Source: Mycobacterium sp. Aquia_213
Lineage (GTDB): Bacteria > Actinomycetota > Actinomycetes > Mycobacteriales > Mycobacteriaceae
NCBI RefSeq assembly: GCF_026625985.1
Contig: NZ_CP113116.1
Span: forward strand, 1,674,001 to 1,738,000
Length of the DNA stretch: 64,000 nucleotides
Direction of reading: 5' to 3'
How positions within the stretch are numbered: position 1 is the stretch's first letter; every line of letters starts with the position of its first letter. The position numbers were made by a program, and so were the translations under genes. The notes beneath the pieces were generated by a model. The model did no database searches, had not been told where the DNA came from, and was given only the letters and a program-made list of their open reading frames with translations. This document shows, in pieces, positions 50,493-61,600 of the stretch.

Positions 50493-51916
50493 AACGAGAT
50501 GCGCACTCAGAACCACTGCACTACCAGGACGCAACCAGCCTCGCGGCCCTCATCGCGCGCAAGCAGGTGTCCAGCCGCGAAGTGGTCCGGGCGCACCTTG
50601 ATCGCATCGCCGAGGTCAACCCGAGCGTCAATGCCATCGTCACCTTGCTGGCCGAGGAGGCCTTGCGCGCCGCCGACGCTGCCGACGCCGCCGTCGCTAG
50701 CGGCACCGAACTTGGTCCCCTGCATGGTGTTCCGGTAACGGTGAAGGACTCCATCGACACCGCCGGCGTCCTGACCCAGGGCGGCACGAAGTTATTCGCC
50801 GGCCGCGTCCCCGACGCCGACGGCACCTCGGTGTCCCGATTCAAGGCTGCGGGAGGCATTGTCCTGGCGAAGACCAACATCCCCGAGTTCTCGGCGTGGA
50901 CCGAGACTGACAATTTCGTGACGGGCCGCACCAATAACCCGTGGAGGCTGGACCGCACCCCCGGTGGATCCTCGGGCGGCGAGTCTGCGGCGATCGCGTC
51001 GGGCATGTCACCGATCGGGATCGGTAGCGACGTAGCGATCTCGTTGCGCGGCCCGGCGGCTTACACCGGGATCGGCGCCCTCAAGGCTACGCACGGCCGG
51101 ATCCCCTTCACCGGCCACCTCGCGCCCATGACATCCGCATGGTTCCATGTGGGGCCCATGGCCCGCACTGTCCGCGATATCGCACTGGGCTATTCGCTGC
51201 TGAGTGGTCCCGACGGCCGCGACGGCTATGCCGTACACGCGAAGGACACCGAGTCCGCCAGCACCCGAATCGCCGGACAGACCATCCGGGTCGGGTGGGC
51301 CGTCGACTCCTTCGGGCCGGTCGATCCCGAGATCGCCGCCGCCGTGGCCGACGCCGCGGCCCGGTTGGTCGACCTGGGTTGCCGGGTCGACCGGATAGAC
51401 CCGCCCTTCCTGCGCGAGACCGACGCTCTGACCGCGGTGATGACATTCTTCTATTCGCAGCTGGTCCCGCACGTCAAGGCCTTGGCGGCCGGCCGCGAAG
51501 ACGAACTGTTCGCGACCGGAGCGGGCATCGTCGCCATGGCGGACCCCACCTTCGCCCAGCTGCACGCCGCCCGGCGAACACAGGAGGACCTGCGTTCGGC
51601 GTTCGCCGGGTACTTCGGCGATTACGACGTGTTGCTGTGTCCGGTTAATCCGGTGACCGCGCCGCCGCACGGCCTGCAGGAGCTGGTGGTCGACGGTGTC
51701 ACCGTGTCGTGGGCGCACGTCATGGACATCACCTCGTTCTTCAACCTGACCGGTCTGCCGGCACTTTCAGTCCCGTACGGCTTCAGTTCCGAGAGTCTGC
51801 CGATCGGTATCCAGCTCGTCTCGCGGTGGTTCGACGAGTCGACCATTCTGCGACTCGGCGCACTGCTTGAACGCAAAGGCGGACTCGGCGACCGCCGTCC
51901 GCCGATCCCGGTCTAG
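50489..51916 (+). CDS. Amidase-signature hydrolase with altered oxyanion motif
   Basis: This 475-residue amidase-signature enzyme keeps the Lys of the Ser-cisSer-Lys triad in VTVKDSIDTAG, and the cis-Ser lies in GGSSGGESAA. The usual GTDTGGSIR-PA motif, holding nucleophile Ser and oxyanion glycines, reads GSDVAISLRGPAA: Ser remains, but the Gly-Gly just before it is Ala-Ile. It should still hydrolyse amides, perhaps with changed specificity. It is the last gene of the cassette; the DUF1906 remnant begins 17 bases after its stop. Its substrate may be carried by the MFS protein. Confidence 0.9.
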   Translation: MKRDAHSEPLHYQDATSLAALIARKQVSSREVVRAHLDRIAEVNPSVNAIVTLLAEEALRAADAADAAVASGTELGPLHGVPVTVKDSIDTAGVLTQGGTKLFAGRVPDADGTSVSRFKAAGGIVLAKTNIPEFSAWTETDNFVTGRTNNPWRLDRTPGGSSGGESAAIASGMSPIGIGSDVAISLRGPAAYTGIGALKATHGRIPFTGHLAPMTSAWFHVGPMARTVRDIALGYSLLSGPDGRDGYAVHAKDTESASTRIAGQTIRVGWAVDSFGPVDPEIAAAVADAAARLVDLGCRVDRIDPPFLRETDALTAVMTFFYSQLVPHVKALAAGREDELFATGAGIVAMADPTFAQLHAARRTQEDLRSAFAGYFGDYDVLLCPVNPVTAPPHGLQELVVDGVTVSWAHVMDITSFFNLTGLPALSVPYGFSSESLPIGIQLVSRWFDESTILRLGALLERKGGLGDRRPPIPV

Positions 51917-51932
51917 CCGCATCATCCGTGCG

Positions 51933-52102
51933 TCGGTGATCGGGCACCAGCGGACGGACGTTTACGGCAATTCGAAGACGATCGGCTCGGCGCTGCACGA
52001 CGGCCTGGGCTCGTGTTTTTGGCCTCACGAGTGGCGCTCGCCCAAGGGATACGCCCATCCGGCGGCCAATCCGGGCCTGGCAACCGCGCACCGCCGCAAA
52101 GA
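51933..52102 (+). pseudogene. 3' remnant of the DUF1906 gene (right duplication copy)
   Basis: Reading SVIGHQRTDVYGNSKTIG followed by SALHDGLGSCFWPHEW, this segment copies the end of the gene at 46739-47458 with substitutions. An 85-base internal deletion then joins it to sequence found just past that gene's stop. It has no start, no signal peptide and lacks the 5' two-thirds, so it is not functional. Its TAG equivalent became TGG, letting the frame run to 52109. Confidence 0.85.
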
Positions 52103-52643
52103 ACTCTGACCCGACAGCTCATCCGGCCGGGGTTGCGCAAGCCGACTCCAGCAAACACTTGTTCGCTGTTTGTCGCGCCGCGCGGACGGCGGCGAGCGCG
52201 AGACGGCTCAGTCGCCGCGGCGCGAGGGGCGGCGCGCACTACAAATTCTTAACATAACGATTTGATAACAATGCCGCCTTGAACAGCGCAGTTATAGCTA
52301 CTCGACCGTAACCACCTGCATGCAGGACGTTTGTTCTGGATACCCGGAAGGCCGGTTAATCCGGGTGTTACCCACAACACGGTTACCCGTGCGTAGAACT
52401 CACCAGTAACCGATCTGCGCAGAAAAACGACCCGAATCCTTATGACACTCTTAGTACAGCCGATGCAGTCCGCCGCGCCGCTTGGTCCACACGAGTGGCC
52501 CGCCGACAACACAACGGTCAGCCGCTATTAGGGCTGCGATTCAAAGCGGAATCGACCCACCGCCAGCCGGGACCCCGCTCGCCGGGGCTCTGCGCAGGCC
52601 GAACGAACCGATACGTGAAGACGCATACAGGGAGATATACAAG
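52103..52643. other. Upstream region of fas (no gene)
   Basis: These 541 bases hold no convincing gene. The first part is GC-rich. From about 52250 it becomes AT-rich (TTCTTAACATAACGATTTGATAAC) and then carries repeated GTTAC/GTAAC elements. The frame upstream of the fas start is open to 52482, but homologues begin at 52644. Confidence 0.7.
52343..52422. promoter_or_regulatory. Cluster of inverted repeats upstream of fas
   Basis: CCCGGA (52343-52348) pairs with TCCGGG (52360-52365). CGGTTAC (52380-52386) pairs with GTAACCG (52416-52422). GTTACCC occurs at 52367 and 52382, and a further GTAACC at 52308. The mycobacterial fas-acpS operon is known to be controlled by FasR through inverted repeats upstream; these are candidate sites, but I cannot recall the exact FasR sequence. 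Confidence 0.45.
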
Positions 52644-55600
52644 GTGACGATCCACGAGCACGACCGGGTGTCCGCTGACCGCGACGGGAATGGCCCGCAC
52701 AGCACCCATGCTCTGGTCGACCGTCTCACGGCCGGCGAGCCGTACGCCGTCGCATTCGGCGGTCAGGGCAGCGCCTGGTTGGAGACCCTTGAAGAGCTGG
52801 TGTCCTCGGCGGGCATCGAGACCGATATCGCCACGCTGGTCGGCGAAGCGGAGCTGCTGCTCGAACCGGTGGCCAAAGCGCTGGTCGTGGTGCGCCCGAT
52901 CGGCTTCGAGCCGCTGCGGTGGGTGCGCGCCCTGGCGGCCGAGGACCCGACGCCCGCGGACAAGCACCTGACGTCGGCCGCGGTGTCGATGCCCGGCGTG
53001 CTGCTCACCCAGATCGCCGCCGTCCGTGCCCTGGCGCGACAGGGCATGGACTGGACCGCGACCCCGCCGGTCGCCGTCGCCGGCCACTCGCAGGGCGTGC
53101 TGGCCGTCGAGGCGTTCAAGGCCGAGGGCGCGCGCGACGTCGAGCTGCTGGCCCTGGCCCAGCTGATCGGTGCGGCCGGGACGCTGGTGGCCCGTCGGCG
53201 CGGCATCTCCGTGCTCGGTGACCGCCCGCCGATGGTGTCGGTCACCAACGCCGATCCCGAGCGCATCGTCGCGCTGCTCGACGAGTTCTCCCAGGACGTT
53301 CGCACCGTGCTGCCCCCGGTGCTGTCCATCCGCAACGGCCGGCGTTCGGTCGTCATCACCGGCACCCCGGAGCAACTCTCCCGCTTCGAGCTGTACTGCC
53401 AGCAGATCTCCGAGAAAGAAGAGGCCGACCGCAAGAACAAGCTCCGCGGCGGCGACGTCTTCGCGCCGGTCTTCGACCCGGTGCGGGTCGAGGTGGGCTT
53501 CCACACCCCGCGGCTGGCCGACGGCATCGACATCGTCGGCGCCTGGGCCGAAAAGGTCGGCCTGGACGTGGAGCTGGCCCGGCGCCTGACCGACGCCATC
53601 CTGGTTAGCGGTGTCGACTGGGTGGAAGAGATCACCGGCGTGCACAACGCCGGCGCGCGCTGGATTCTCGACCTGGGTCCCGGCGACATCCTGACCCGCC
53701 TCACCGCACCGGTGATCCGCGGCCTCGGCGTCGGCATCGTGCCCGCCGCGACCCGCGGCGGCCAGCGCAACCTCTTCACCGTCGGGGCCACCCCCGAGGT
53801 GGCACGGCCCTGGTCGAGCTACGCGCCGACCGTCGTGACCCTGCCCGACGGCCGCGTCAAGCTCTCGACGAAGTTCACCCGGCTGACCGGGCGCTCGCCG
53901 ATCCTGCTCGCGGGCATGACCCCGACCACGGTCGACGCGAAGATCGTCGCCGCCGCGGCCAACGCCGGACACTGGGCCGAGCTGGCCGGTGGCGGGCAGG
54001 TCACCGAGGAAATCTTCGGTGCCCGCATCGAGGAGCTGTCCGGATTGCTCGAGCCGGGCCGCACCTACCAGTTCAACACCCTGTTCCTCGACCCCTACCT
54101 GTGGAAGCTGCAGGTCGGCGGCAAGCGCCTGGTACAGAAGGCCCGCCAAGCCGGCGCCGCGATCGACGGCCTGGTGATCAGCGCCGGCATCCCGGACCTC
54201 GAGGAAGCCGTCGAGCTGATCGACGAGCTCAACGACGTCGGCATCAGCCACGTCGTGTTCAAGCCCGGCACCATCGAGCAGATCCGTTCGGTCATCCGCA
54301 TCGCGACCGAGGCGCCCACCAAATCGGTGATCGTGCACATCGAGGGTGGGCGCGCCGGCGGTCACCACTCGTGGGAAGACCTCGATGACCTGCTGCTGGC
54401 GACCTACTCGGAGCTGCGCTCACGCTCCAACATCACCGTCTGCGTCGGTGGCGGTATCGGCACGCCCGAGCGGGCCGCCGAGTACCTGTCCGGCCGTTGG
54501 TCGGAGTCCTACGGCTTCCCGTCGATGCCGATCGACGGCATCCTGGTCGGCACCGCCGCGATGGCCACGCTGGAATCCACCACGTCGCCGTCGGTCAAGC
54601 AGATGCTGGTCGAGACCAACGGCACCGATCAGTGGATCGGCGCCGGAAAAGCCCAGGGCGGCATGGCTTCCAGCCGCAGCCAGCTCGGTGCCGACATCCA
54701 CGAGATCGACAACTCCGCCTCACGCTGCGGCCGGCTGCTCGACGAGGTCGCCGGTGACGCCGACGCCGTTGCCGAGCGCCGCGACGAGATCATCGCCGCG
54801 ATGGCCGGCACCGCCAAGCCGTACTTCGGCGATGTCCGCGAAATGACCTACCTGCAGTGGTTGCAGCGCTACGTCGAGCTCGCCATCGGTGCGGGCAACT
54901 CGACCGCGGACACCGCCTCGCCCGGCAGCCCGTGGCTGGCCGACACCTGGCGCGACCGCTTCCAGCAGATGCTGCAGCGCGCCGAGGCCCGGCTGCACGC
55001 CCAGGACCACGGTCCGATCGAAACGCTGTTCGACGACGACGCGCTGCTGGAAAGCCCCCAACAGGCCATCGCCACGCTCGTTGGCCGCTACGCCGACGCC
55101 GAAACCGTCGTGTTGCACCCGGCGGATGTGCCGTTCTTCGTCACGCTGTGCAAGACGCTGGGCAAGCCGGTCAACTTCGTGCCGGTCATCGACAAGGACG
55201 TGCGGCGCTGGTGGCGCAGCGACTCGCTGTGGCAGGCGCACGACGCCCGCTACGACGCCGACCAGGTGTGCATCATCCCCGGCACCGCGGCGGTCGCCGG
55301 CATCACCCGGGTCGACGAGCCCGTCGGTGAACTGCTCGACCGCTTCGAGCAGGCCGCCATCGACGACGTGCTGCGCGCCGGTGGCGAAGCGAAAGCCGTC
55401 CGGTCGCGCCGGCTGGGCCGCCCGGATGTGACCGGGCCGCTGGCCGTCGTGCTCGACGCCCCCGATGTGCGGTGGGCCGGGCGCACCGCCACCAACCCGG
55501 TGCATCGCATCGCCGACCCGGCCGACTGGCTGGTCCACGAAGGTCAGCGCGCCACGCACTCGTCCACCGGAGCTCGCCTGCAGGTCAAGTCCGACGGCGG

Positions 55601-58600
55601 TGCCGGCAACGAGCAGGTCGTGCTCAGCGTCCCGGTATCCGGGGTCTGGATTGACATCCCATTCACGTTGCACGCCAACACCATTGACGGCGGCACGCCG
55701 GTGGTCTCCACCGACGACGCCACCGCCGCGATGCGCGCGGTCCTGGCGATCGCCGCCGGTGTCGACGGACCGGAATTCCTCCCGCCGGTGACCGACGGGA
55801 CGGCCACCGTGACGGTGGACTGGGACCCCGAGCGGGTAGCCGACCACACCGGCGTCACGGCCACCTTCGGCGAGCGCCTGGCGCCCAGCCTCACCACGGT
55901 GCCCGACGCGTTGGTCGGTCTGTGCTGGCCCGCGGTCTTCTCCACCATCGGCTCCGCGGTCACCGAGGCCGGCGTCCCGGTCGTCGAGGGCTTGCTGAGC
56001 CTGGTGCACCTGGACCACGCCGCCCACGTGGTCGGCAAGCTGCCCGCGCAGCCGGCCCAATTGACCGTTACCGCAACGGCTTCGGCGGCGATCGACACCG
56101 ACATGGGCCGGGTCGTCCCGGTCGCGGTGACGGTGGCCGGCCCCGACGGCGCGACGATCGCCACCCTCGAGGAGCGATTCGCGATCCTCGGGCGGACCGG
56201 TTCCGGCGAACTCACCGACCCGTCCCGGGCCGGCGGCGCGGTGTCCGAAAACACCACCGACACTCCGCGCCGGCGCCGCCGCGACGTCACCATGACCGCA
56301 CCGGTCGACATGCGGCCGTTCGCCGTCGTGTCCGGAGACCACAACCCGATCCACACCGACCGGGCCGCCGCACTGCTGGCCGGCCTGGAATCGCCCATCG
56401 TGCACGGCATGTGGCTGTCGGCCGCCGCCCAGCACACGGTGACCGCGACCGACGGCCAGGCCCGCCCGCCGGCTCGCCTGATCGGCTGGACCGCGCGATT
56501 CCTGGGCATGGTGCGTCCGGGCGACGAGGTCGACTTCCGGGTCGACCGCGTCGGAATCGACCAGGGCGCAGAGGTTTTGGAAGTCACCGCCAAGGTCGGC
56601 ACCGACTTGGTGATGTCGGCGACCGCGCGACTGGCCGCGCCGAAGACGGTCTACGCCTTCCCCGGTCAGGGCATCCAGCACAAGGGCATGGGCATGGAGG
56701 TCCGGGCCCGGTCCAAGGCCGCCCGCAAGGTGTGGGACGACGCGGACAAGTTCACCCGTGACACCCTGGGTTTCTCGGTGCTGCACGTGGTGCGCGACAA
56801 CCCGACCAGCCTGATCGCCAGCGGTGTGCACTACCACCACCCCGACGGTGTGCTGTACCTGACGCAGTTCACCCAGGTCGCGATGGCGACCGTGGCGGCC
56901 GCACAGGTCGCCGAGATGCGCGAGCAGGGCGCCTTCGTCGAAGGTGCCATCGCTTGCGGGCATTCGGTCGGTGAATACACCGCGCTGGCCTGCGTGCTGG
57001 GCGTCTACCAGCTGGAAGCTTTGCTAGAGACCGTGTTCCACCGTGGGTCGAACATGCACGACATCGTGCCGCGCGACGAGATGGGCCGCTCCAACTACCG
57101 GTTAGCCGCGATCCGTCCCTCGCAGATCGATCTGCCCGACGACGAGGTCACCGACTTCGTCGCCGAAATCGCCGAGCGCACCGGGGAATTCCTGGAGATC
57201 GTGAACTTCAACCTGCGCGGCTCGCAGTACGCGATCGCCGGTACGGTCCGCGGTCTCGAGGCTCTCGAGGAGGAAGTGGAGCGACGCCGCGAGATCAGCG
57301 GTGGCAAGCGGTCGTTCATCCTGGTGCCGGGCATCGACGTGCCGTTCCACTCCCGGGTGTTGCGGGTCGGGGTTGCCGACTTCCGCCGCTCGCTGGAGCG
57401 GGTCATGCCGCGCGATGCGGATCCCGAGCTGGTGATCGGGCGCTACATCCCCAACCTGGTGCCGCGTCCGTTCACGTTGGATCGCGACTTCATCCAGGAG
57501 ATCCGGGATTTGGTGCCGGCCGAACCGCTCGACCCGATCCTGGCCGACTACGACACCTGGCTTGCCGAGCGGCCGGGCGAGATGGCCCGCACGGTCTTCA
57601 TCGAGCTGTTGGCGTGGCAGTTCGCCAGCCCGGTGCGCTGGATCGAAACTCAAGACCTGCTCTTCATCGAGGAGGCCGCCGGTGGCCTGGGTGTGGAGCG
57701 GTTCGTCGAGATCGGCGTGAAGTCCGCGCCGACCGTCGCCGGACTGGCCACCAACACCCTCAAGCTGTCCGAATATGCGCACAGCACAGTCGAAGTGCTC
57801 AACGCCGAGCGCGACGCGGCGGTGCTGTTCGCCAATGACACCGATCCCGAGCCGGAGGCCGACGAGGCCGCTGAGTCGGCCGCACCGGAAGCCGCGGCAA
57901 CTCCCGAAGGCGCCGCGCCCGCTCCGGCACCCGCGCCGACCGCGCCCTCGGGCGCGCCACGGCCCGATGACATCGGGTTCGACGCGGCCGATGCGACTTT
58001 GGCGCTGATCGCGCTGTCGGCGAAGATGCGCATCGACCAGATCGAGCAGCTGGACTCCATCGAGTCCATCACCGACGGTGCGTCGTCGCGGCGTAACCAG
58101 CTGCTGGTCGACCTGGGTTCGGAATTGAACCTGGGCGCCATCGACGGTGCCGCCGAGGCCGACCTGGCCGGGTTGCGGGCGCAGGTGACCAAGCTGGCAC
58201 GCACCTACAAGCCTTACGGCCCAGTGCTTTCCGACGCGATCAACGACCAGCTGCGCACGGTTCTCGGGCCGTCCGGCAGGCGGCCGGCCGCCATCATCGA
58301 GCGGGTCACCAAGACCTGGGAGCTCGGCGAGGGCTGGGCCAAGCACGTCGTCGTCGAGGTCGCGCTGGGAACCCGCGAGGGCACCAGCGTGCGCGGCGGT
58401 GCCATGGGGCACCTGCATGAGGGTGCGCTGGCAGACGCCGCTGCCGTCGACAAGGCCATCGACGCCGCGGTCGCCTCGGTCGCTGCACGCCAAGGTGTTT
58501 CGGTGGCGCTGCCCTCGGCGGGCGGTGGCGGCGGAGCGACGATCGACGCCGCTGCACTGTCCGAGTTCACCGATCAGATCACCGGCCGTGACGGCGTACT

Positions 58601-61600
58601 CGCTTCGGCGGCCCGCCTGGTGCTGGGCCAGCTGGGTCTGGACGACTCGGTCAGCGCCGCGCCGGTGGCCACCGACGCCGAGCTCATCGACTTGGTTACC
58701 GCCGAATTAGGTTCGGAATGGCCACGTTTGGTGGCGCCGGCGTTCGAGGCCAAGAAGGCCGTCGTGTTCGACGACCGCTGGGCCAGCGCCCGCGAGGACC
58801 TGGTCAAGTTGTGGCTGACCGACGAGGGCGACATCGACGCCCAGTGGGTGAGCCTGTCGGAGCGATTCGAGGGCGCCGGCCACGTCGTCGCCACCCAGGC
58901 CACCTGGTGGCAGGGCAGGGCGCTGGCGGCGGGCCGTCAGATCCACGCCTCGCTGTTCGGCCGCATCGCCGCGGGCGCCGAGAACCCGGACCCCGGTCCC
59001 TACCACAGCGAAGTCGCGGTCGTCACCGGTGCTTCGAAGGGTTCGATCGCCGCGTCCGTCGTGGCCCGACTGCTCGACGGCGGTGCCACCGTCATCGCGA
59101 CGACGTCCAAGCTGGACGAGGAGCGGCTGGCGTTCTACCGCACGCTGTACCGCGACCACGCTCGGTTCGGTGCGACGCTGTGGGTGGTCGCGGCCAACAT
59201 GGCCTCCTACTCCGACATCGACGCCCTGGTCGAATGGGTCGGTGCCGAGCAGAGTGAAAGCCTTGGGCCACAGTCGATTCACATCAAGGACGCGCAGACC
59301 CCGACACTGCTATTCCCGTTCGCGGCACCGCGGGTGGCCGGCGACCTGTCGGAGGCCGGTTCGCGCTCCGAGATGGAGATGAAGGTTCTGCTGTGGGCGG
59401 TGCAGCGGCTGATCGGCGGCCTGTCGAAGATCGGCGCCGAGCGCGACATCGCGTCGCGGTTGCATGTGGTGCTGCCGGGCTCGCCCAACCGCGGAATGTT
59501 CGGCGGTGACGGCGCCTACGGCGAGGCCAAGTCCGCGCTGGACGCTCTGGTGAGCCGCTGGCACGCCGAATCCTCGTGGGCCGCGCGAGTCAGCTTGGCG
59601 CATGCGCTGATTGGCTGGACCCGTGGCACCGGGCTGATGGGTCACAACGACGCCATCGTCACCGCCGTCGAGGAGGCCGGTGTCACCACCTACTCCACCG
59701 ACGAGATGGCCGCGATGCTGCTGGCCCTGTGCGATGTGGAGTCGAAGGTCGCCGCGGCCAGCGAGCCGATCAAGGCGGACCTGACCGGCGGTCTGGGCGA
59801 CATCGAGCTCGACATGGCCGAGCTGGCCGCCAAGGCACGCGAGCAGGCCACTGCCGCAAGCGAAGAGGCGGACGACGAGAGCGGCCGGGGTAACCCGGGA
59901 ACCGTTGCCGCGCTGCCGTCCCCGCCGCGCGGGTACACCCCGGCACCGCCGCCGGAATGGGCCGACCTCGACCTGGACCCGGCCGATCTCGTGGTGATCG
60001 TCGGCGGCGCCGAACTCGGCCCGTACGGGTCGTCGCGCACCCGCTTCGAGATGGAGGTGGACAGCGAGCTGTCGGCCGCCGGCGTCCTCGAACTGGCGTG
60101 GACCACCGGGCTGATTCGCTGGGAGGACGACCCCCAACCGGGTTGGTACGACACGCAATCCGGTGATCTGATCGACGAGGCCGAGCTGGTCGAGCGCTAC
60201 CACGACATCGTCGTCGAGCGCTGCGGCATCCGGGAGTTCGTCGACGACGGCTCGATCGACCCCGATCACGCGTCGCCGCTGCTGGTGTCGGTGTTCCTGG
60301 AGAAGGACTTCGCGTTCGTCGTCTCCTCGGAGGCCGACGCCCGCGCCTTCGCCGAGTTCGACCCCGAGCACACGGTGATCCGGCCGGTGCCGGAGTCGAG
60401 TGACTGGCAGGTGATCCGCAAGGCGGGCACCGAGATCCGGGTGCCGCGGAAGAACAAGCTGTCGCGCGTCGTCGGCGGCCAGGTCCCGACCGGGTTCGAC
60501 CCGACGGTGTGGGGCATCAGCCCGGACATGGCCAGTTCCATTGACCGCCTTGCGGTGTGGAACATCGTCGCGACCGTGGACGCATTCCTGTCCGCCGGGT
60601 TCAGCCCCGCCGAAGTGATGCGCTACGTGCACCCGAGCCTGGTGGCCAACACCATGGGCACCGGCATGGGTGGCGGCAGCTCGATGCAGACGATGTACCA
60701 CGGAAACCTGTTGGGCCGTAACAAGCCGAACGACATCTTCCAGGAAGTTCTGCCGAACATCGTTGCCGCGCACGTGGTTCAGTCCTACATCGGCAGCTAC
60801 GGCTCGATGATTCACCCGGTCGCCGCCTGCGCGACGGCCGCGGTGTCGGTCGAGGAGGGCGTGGACAAGATCCGGCTGGGCAAGGCCGAAATGGTGGTGG
60901 CCGGCGGCATCGACGACCTGACGCTGGAAGGCATCATCGGCTTCGGTGACATGGCGGCCACCGCCAGCACCGAGATGATGCGGGACCGGGGCATTGACGA
61001 CTCGAAGTTCTCCCGGCCCAACGACCGCCGGCGGCTCGGCTTCGTCGAAGCCCAGGGCGGTGGCACCATCCTGCTGGCGCGCGGTGACCTGGCGCTCAAG
61101 ATGGGCCTGCCGGTGCTCGCGGTGGTGGGCTTCGCGCAGTCGTACGGCGACGGCGTGCACACCTCGATCCCGGCCCCCGGCCTGGGCGCGCTGGGCGCGG
61201 GTCGCGGCGGCAAGGAGTCGCCGCTGGCACGCGAACTGGCCAAGCTGGGCGTCGGAGCCGACGACATCGCGGTGATCTCCAAGCACGACACGTCGACCCT
61301 TGCCAACGATCCCAACGAGACCGAGCTGCACGAGCGGCTGGCCGACTCGCTGGGCCGGTCCGAGGGTGCTCCGCTGTTCATCGTGTCGCAGAAGAGCCTC
61401 ACCGGGCACGCCAAGGGCGGCGCGGCGGTCTTCCAGATGATGGGGCTGTGCCAGATGCTGCGCGACGGCGTGATCCCGCCCAACCGCAGCCTGGATTGCG
61501 TCGACGACGAGCTATCCGGTTCGGCCCACTTCGTCTGGGTGCGTGACACCCTGCGGCTCGGCGGGAAGTTCCCGCTCAAGGCCGGGATGCTGACCAGCCT

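Larger units (their letters stand above)
47481..51932. mobile_element. Accessory cassette between the DUF1906 gene and fas
   Basis: In M. tuberculosis Rv2525c and fas (Rv2524c) are neighbours. Here five genes (HxlR regulator, SnoaL, MFS transporter, tautomerase, amidase) stand between them, bracketed by a direct duplication of the DUF1906 3' end. No integrase, transposase or terminal inverted repeat is visible, so homologous recombination of a segment carrying foreign flanks is as likely as a mobile element. Confidence 0.5.

Noticed and set aside
47481..51932. Search for integrase, transposase or terminal inverted repeats in the cassette
   Set aside because: None found in any frame, so no named insertion sequence or prophage is called.
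52482..52643. Upstream extension of the fas reading frame
   Set aside because: The extra 54 residues do not resemble Fas starts; GTG 52644 has a Shine-Dalgarno site and matches homologues.
52518..56963. Very long minus-strand open frames (616 and 747 codons) opposite fas
   Set aside because: They mirror fas codons, are rich in Arg/Gly/Asp/His as expected of antisense GC-rich frames, and fas itself is certain.
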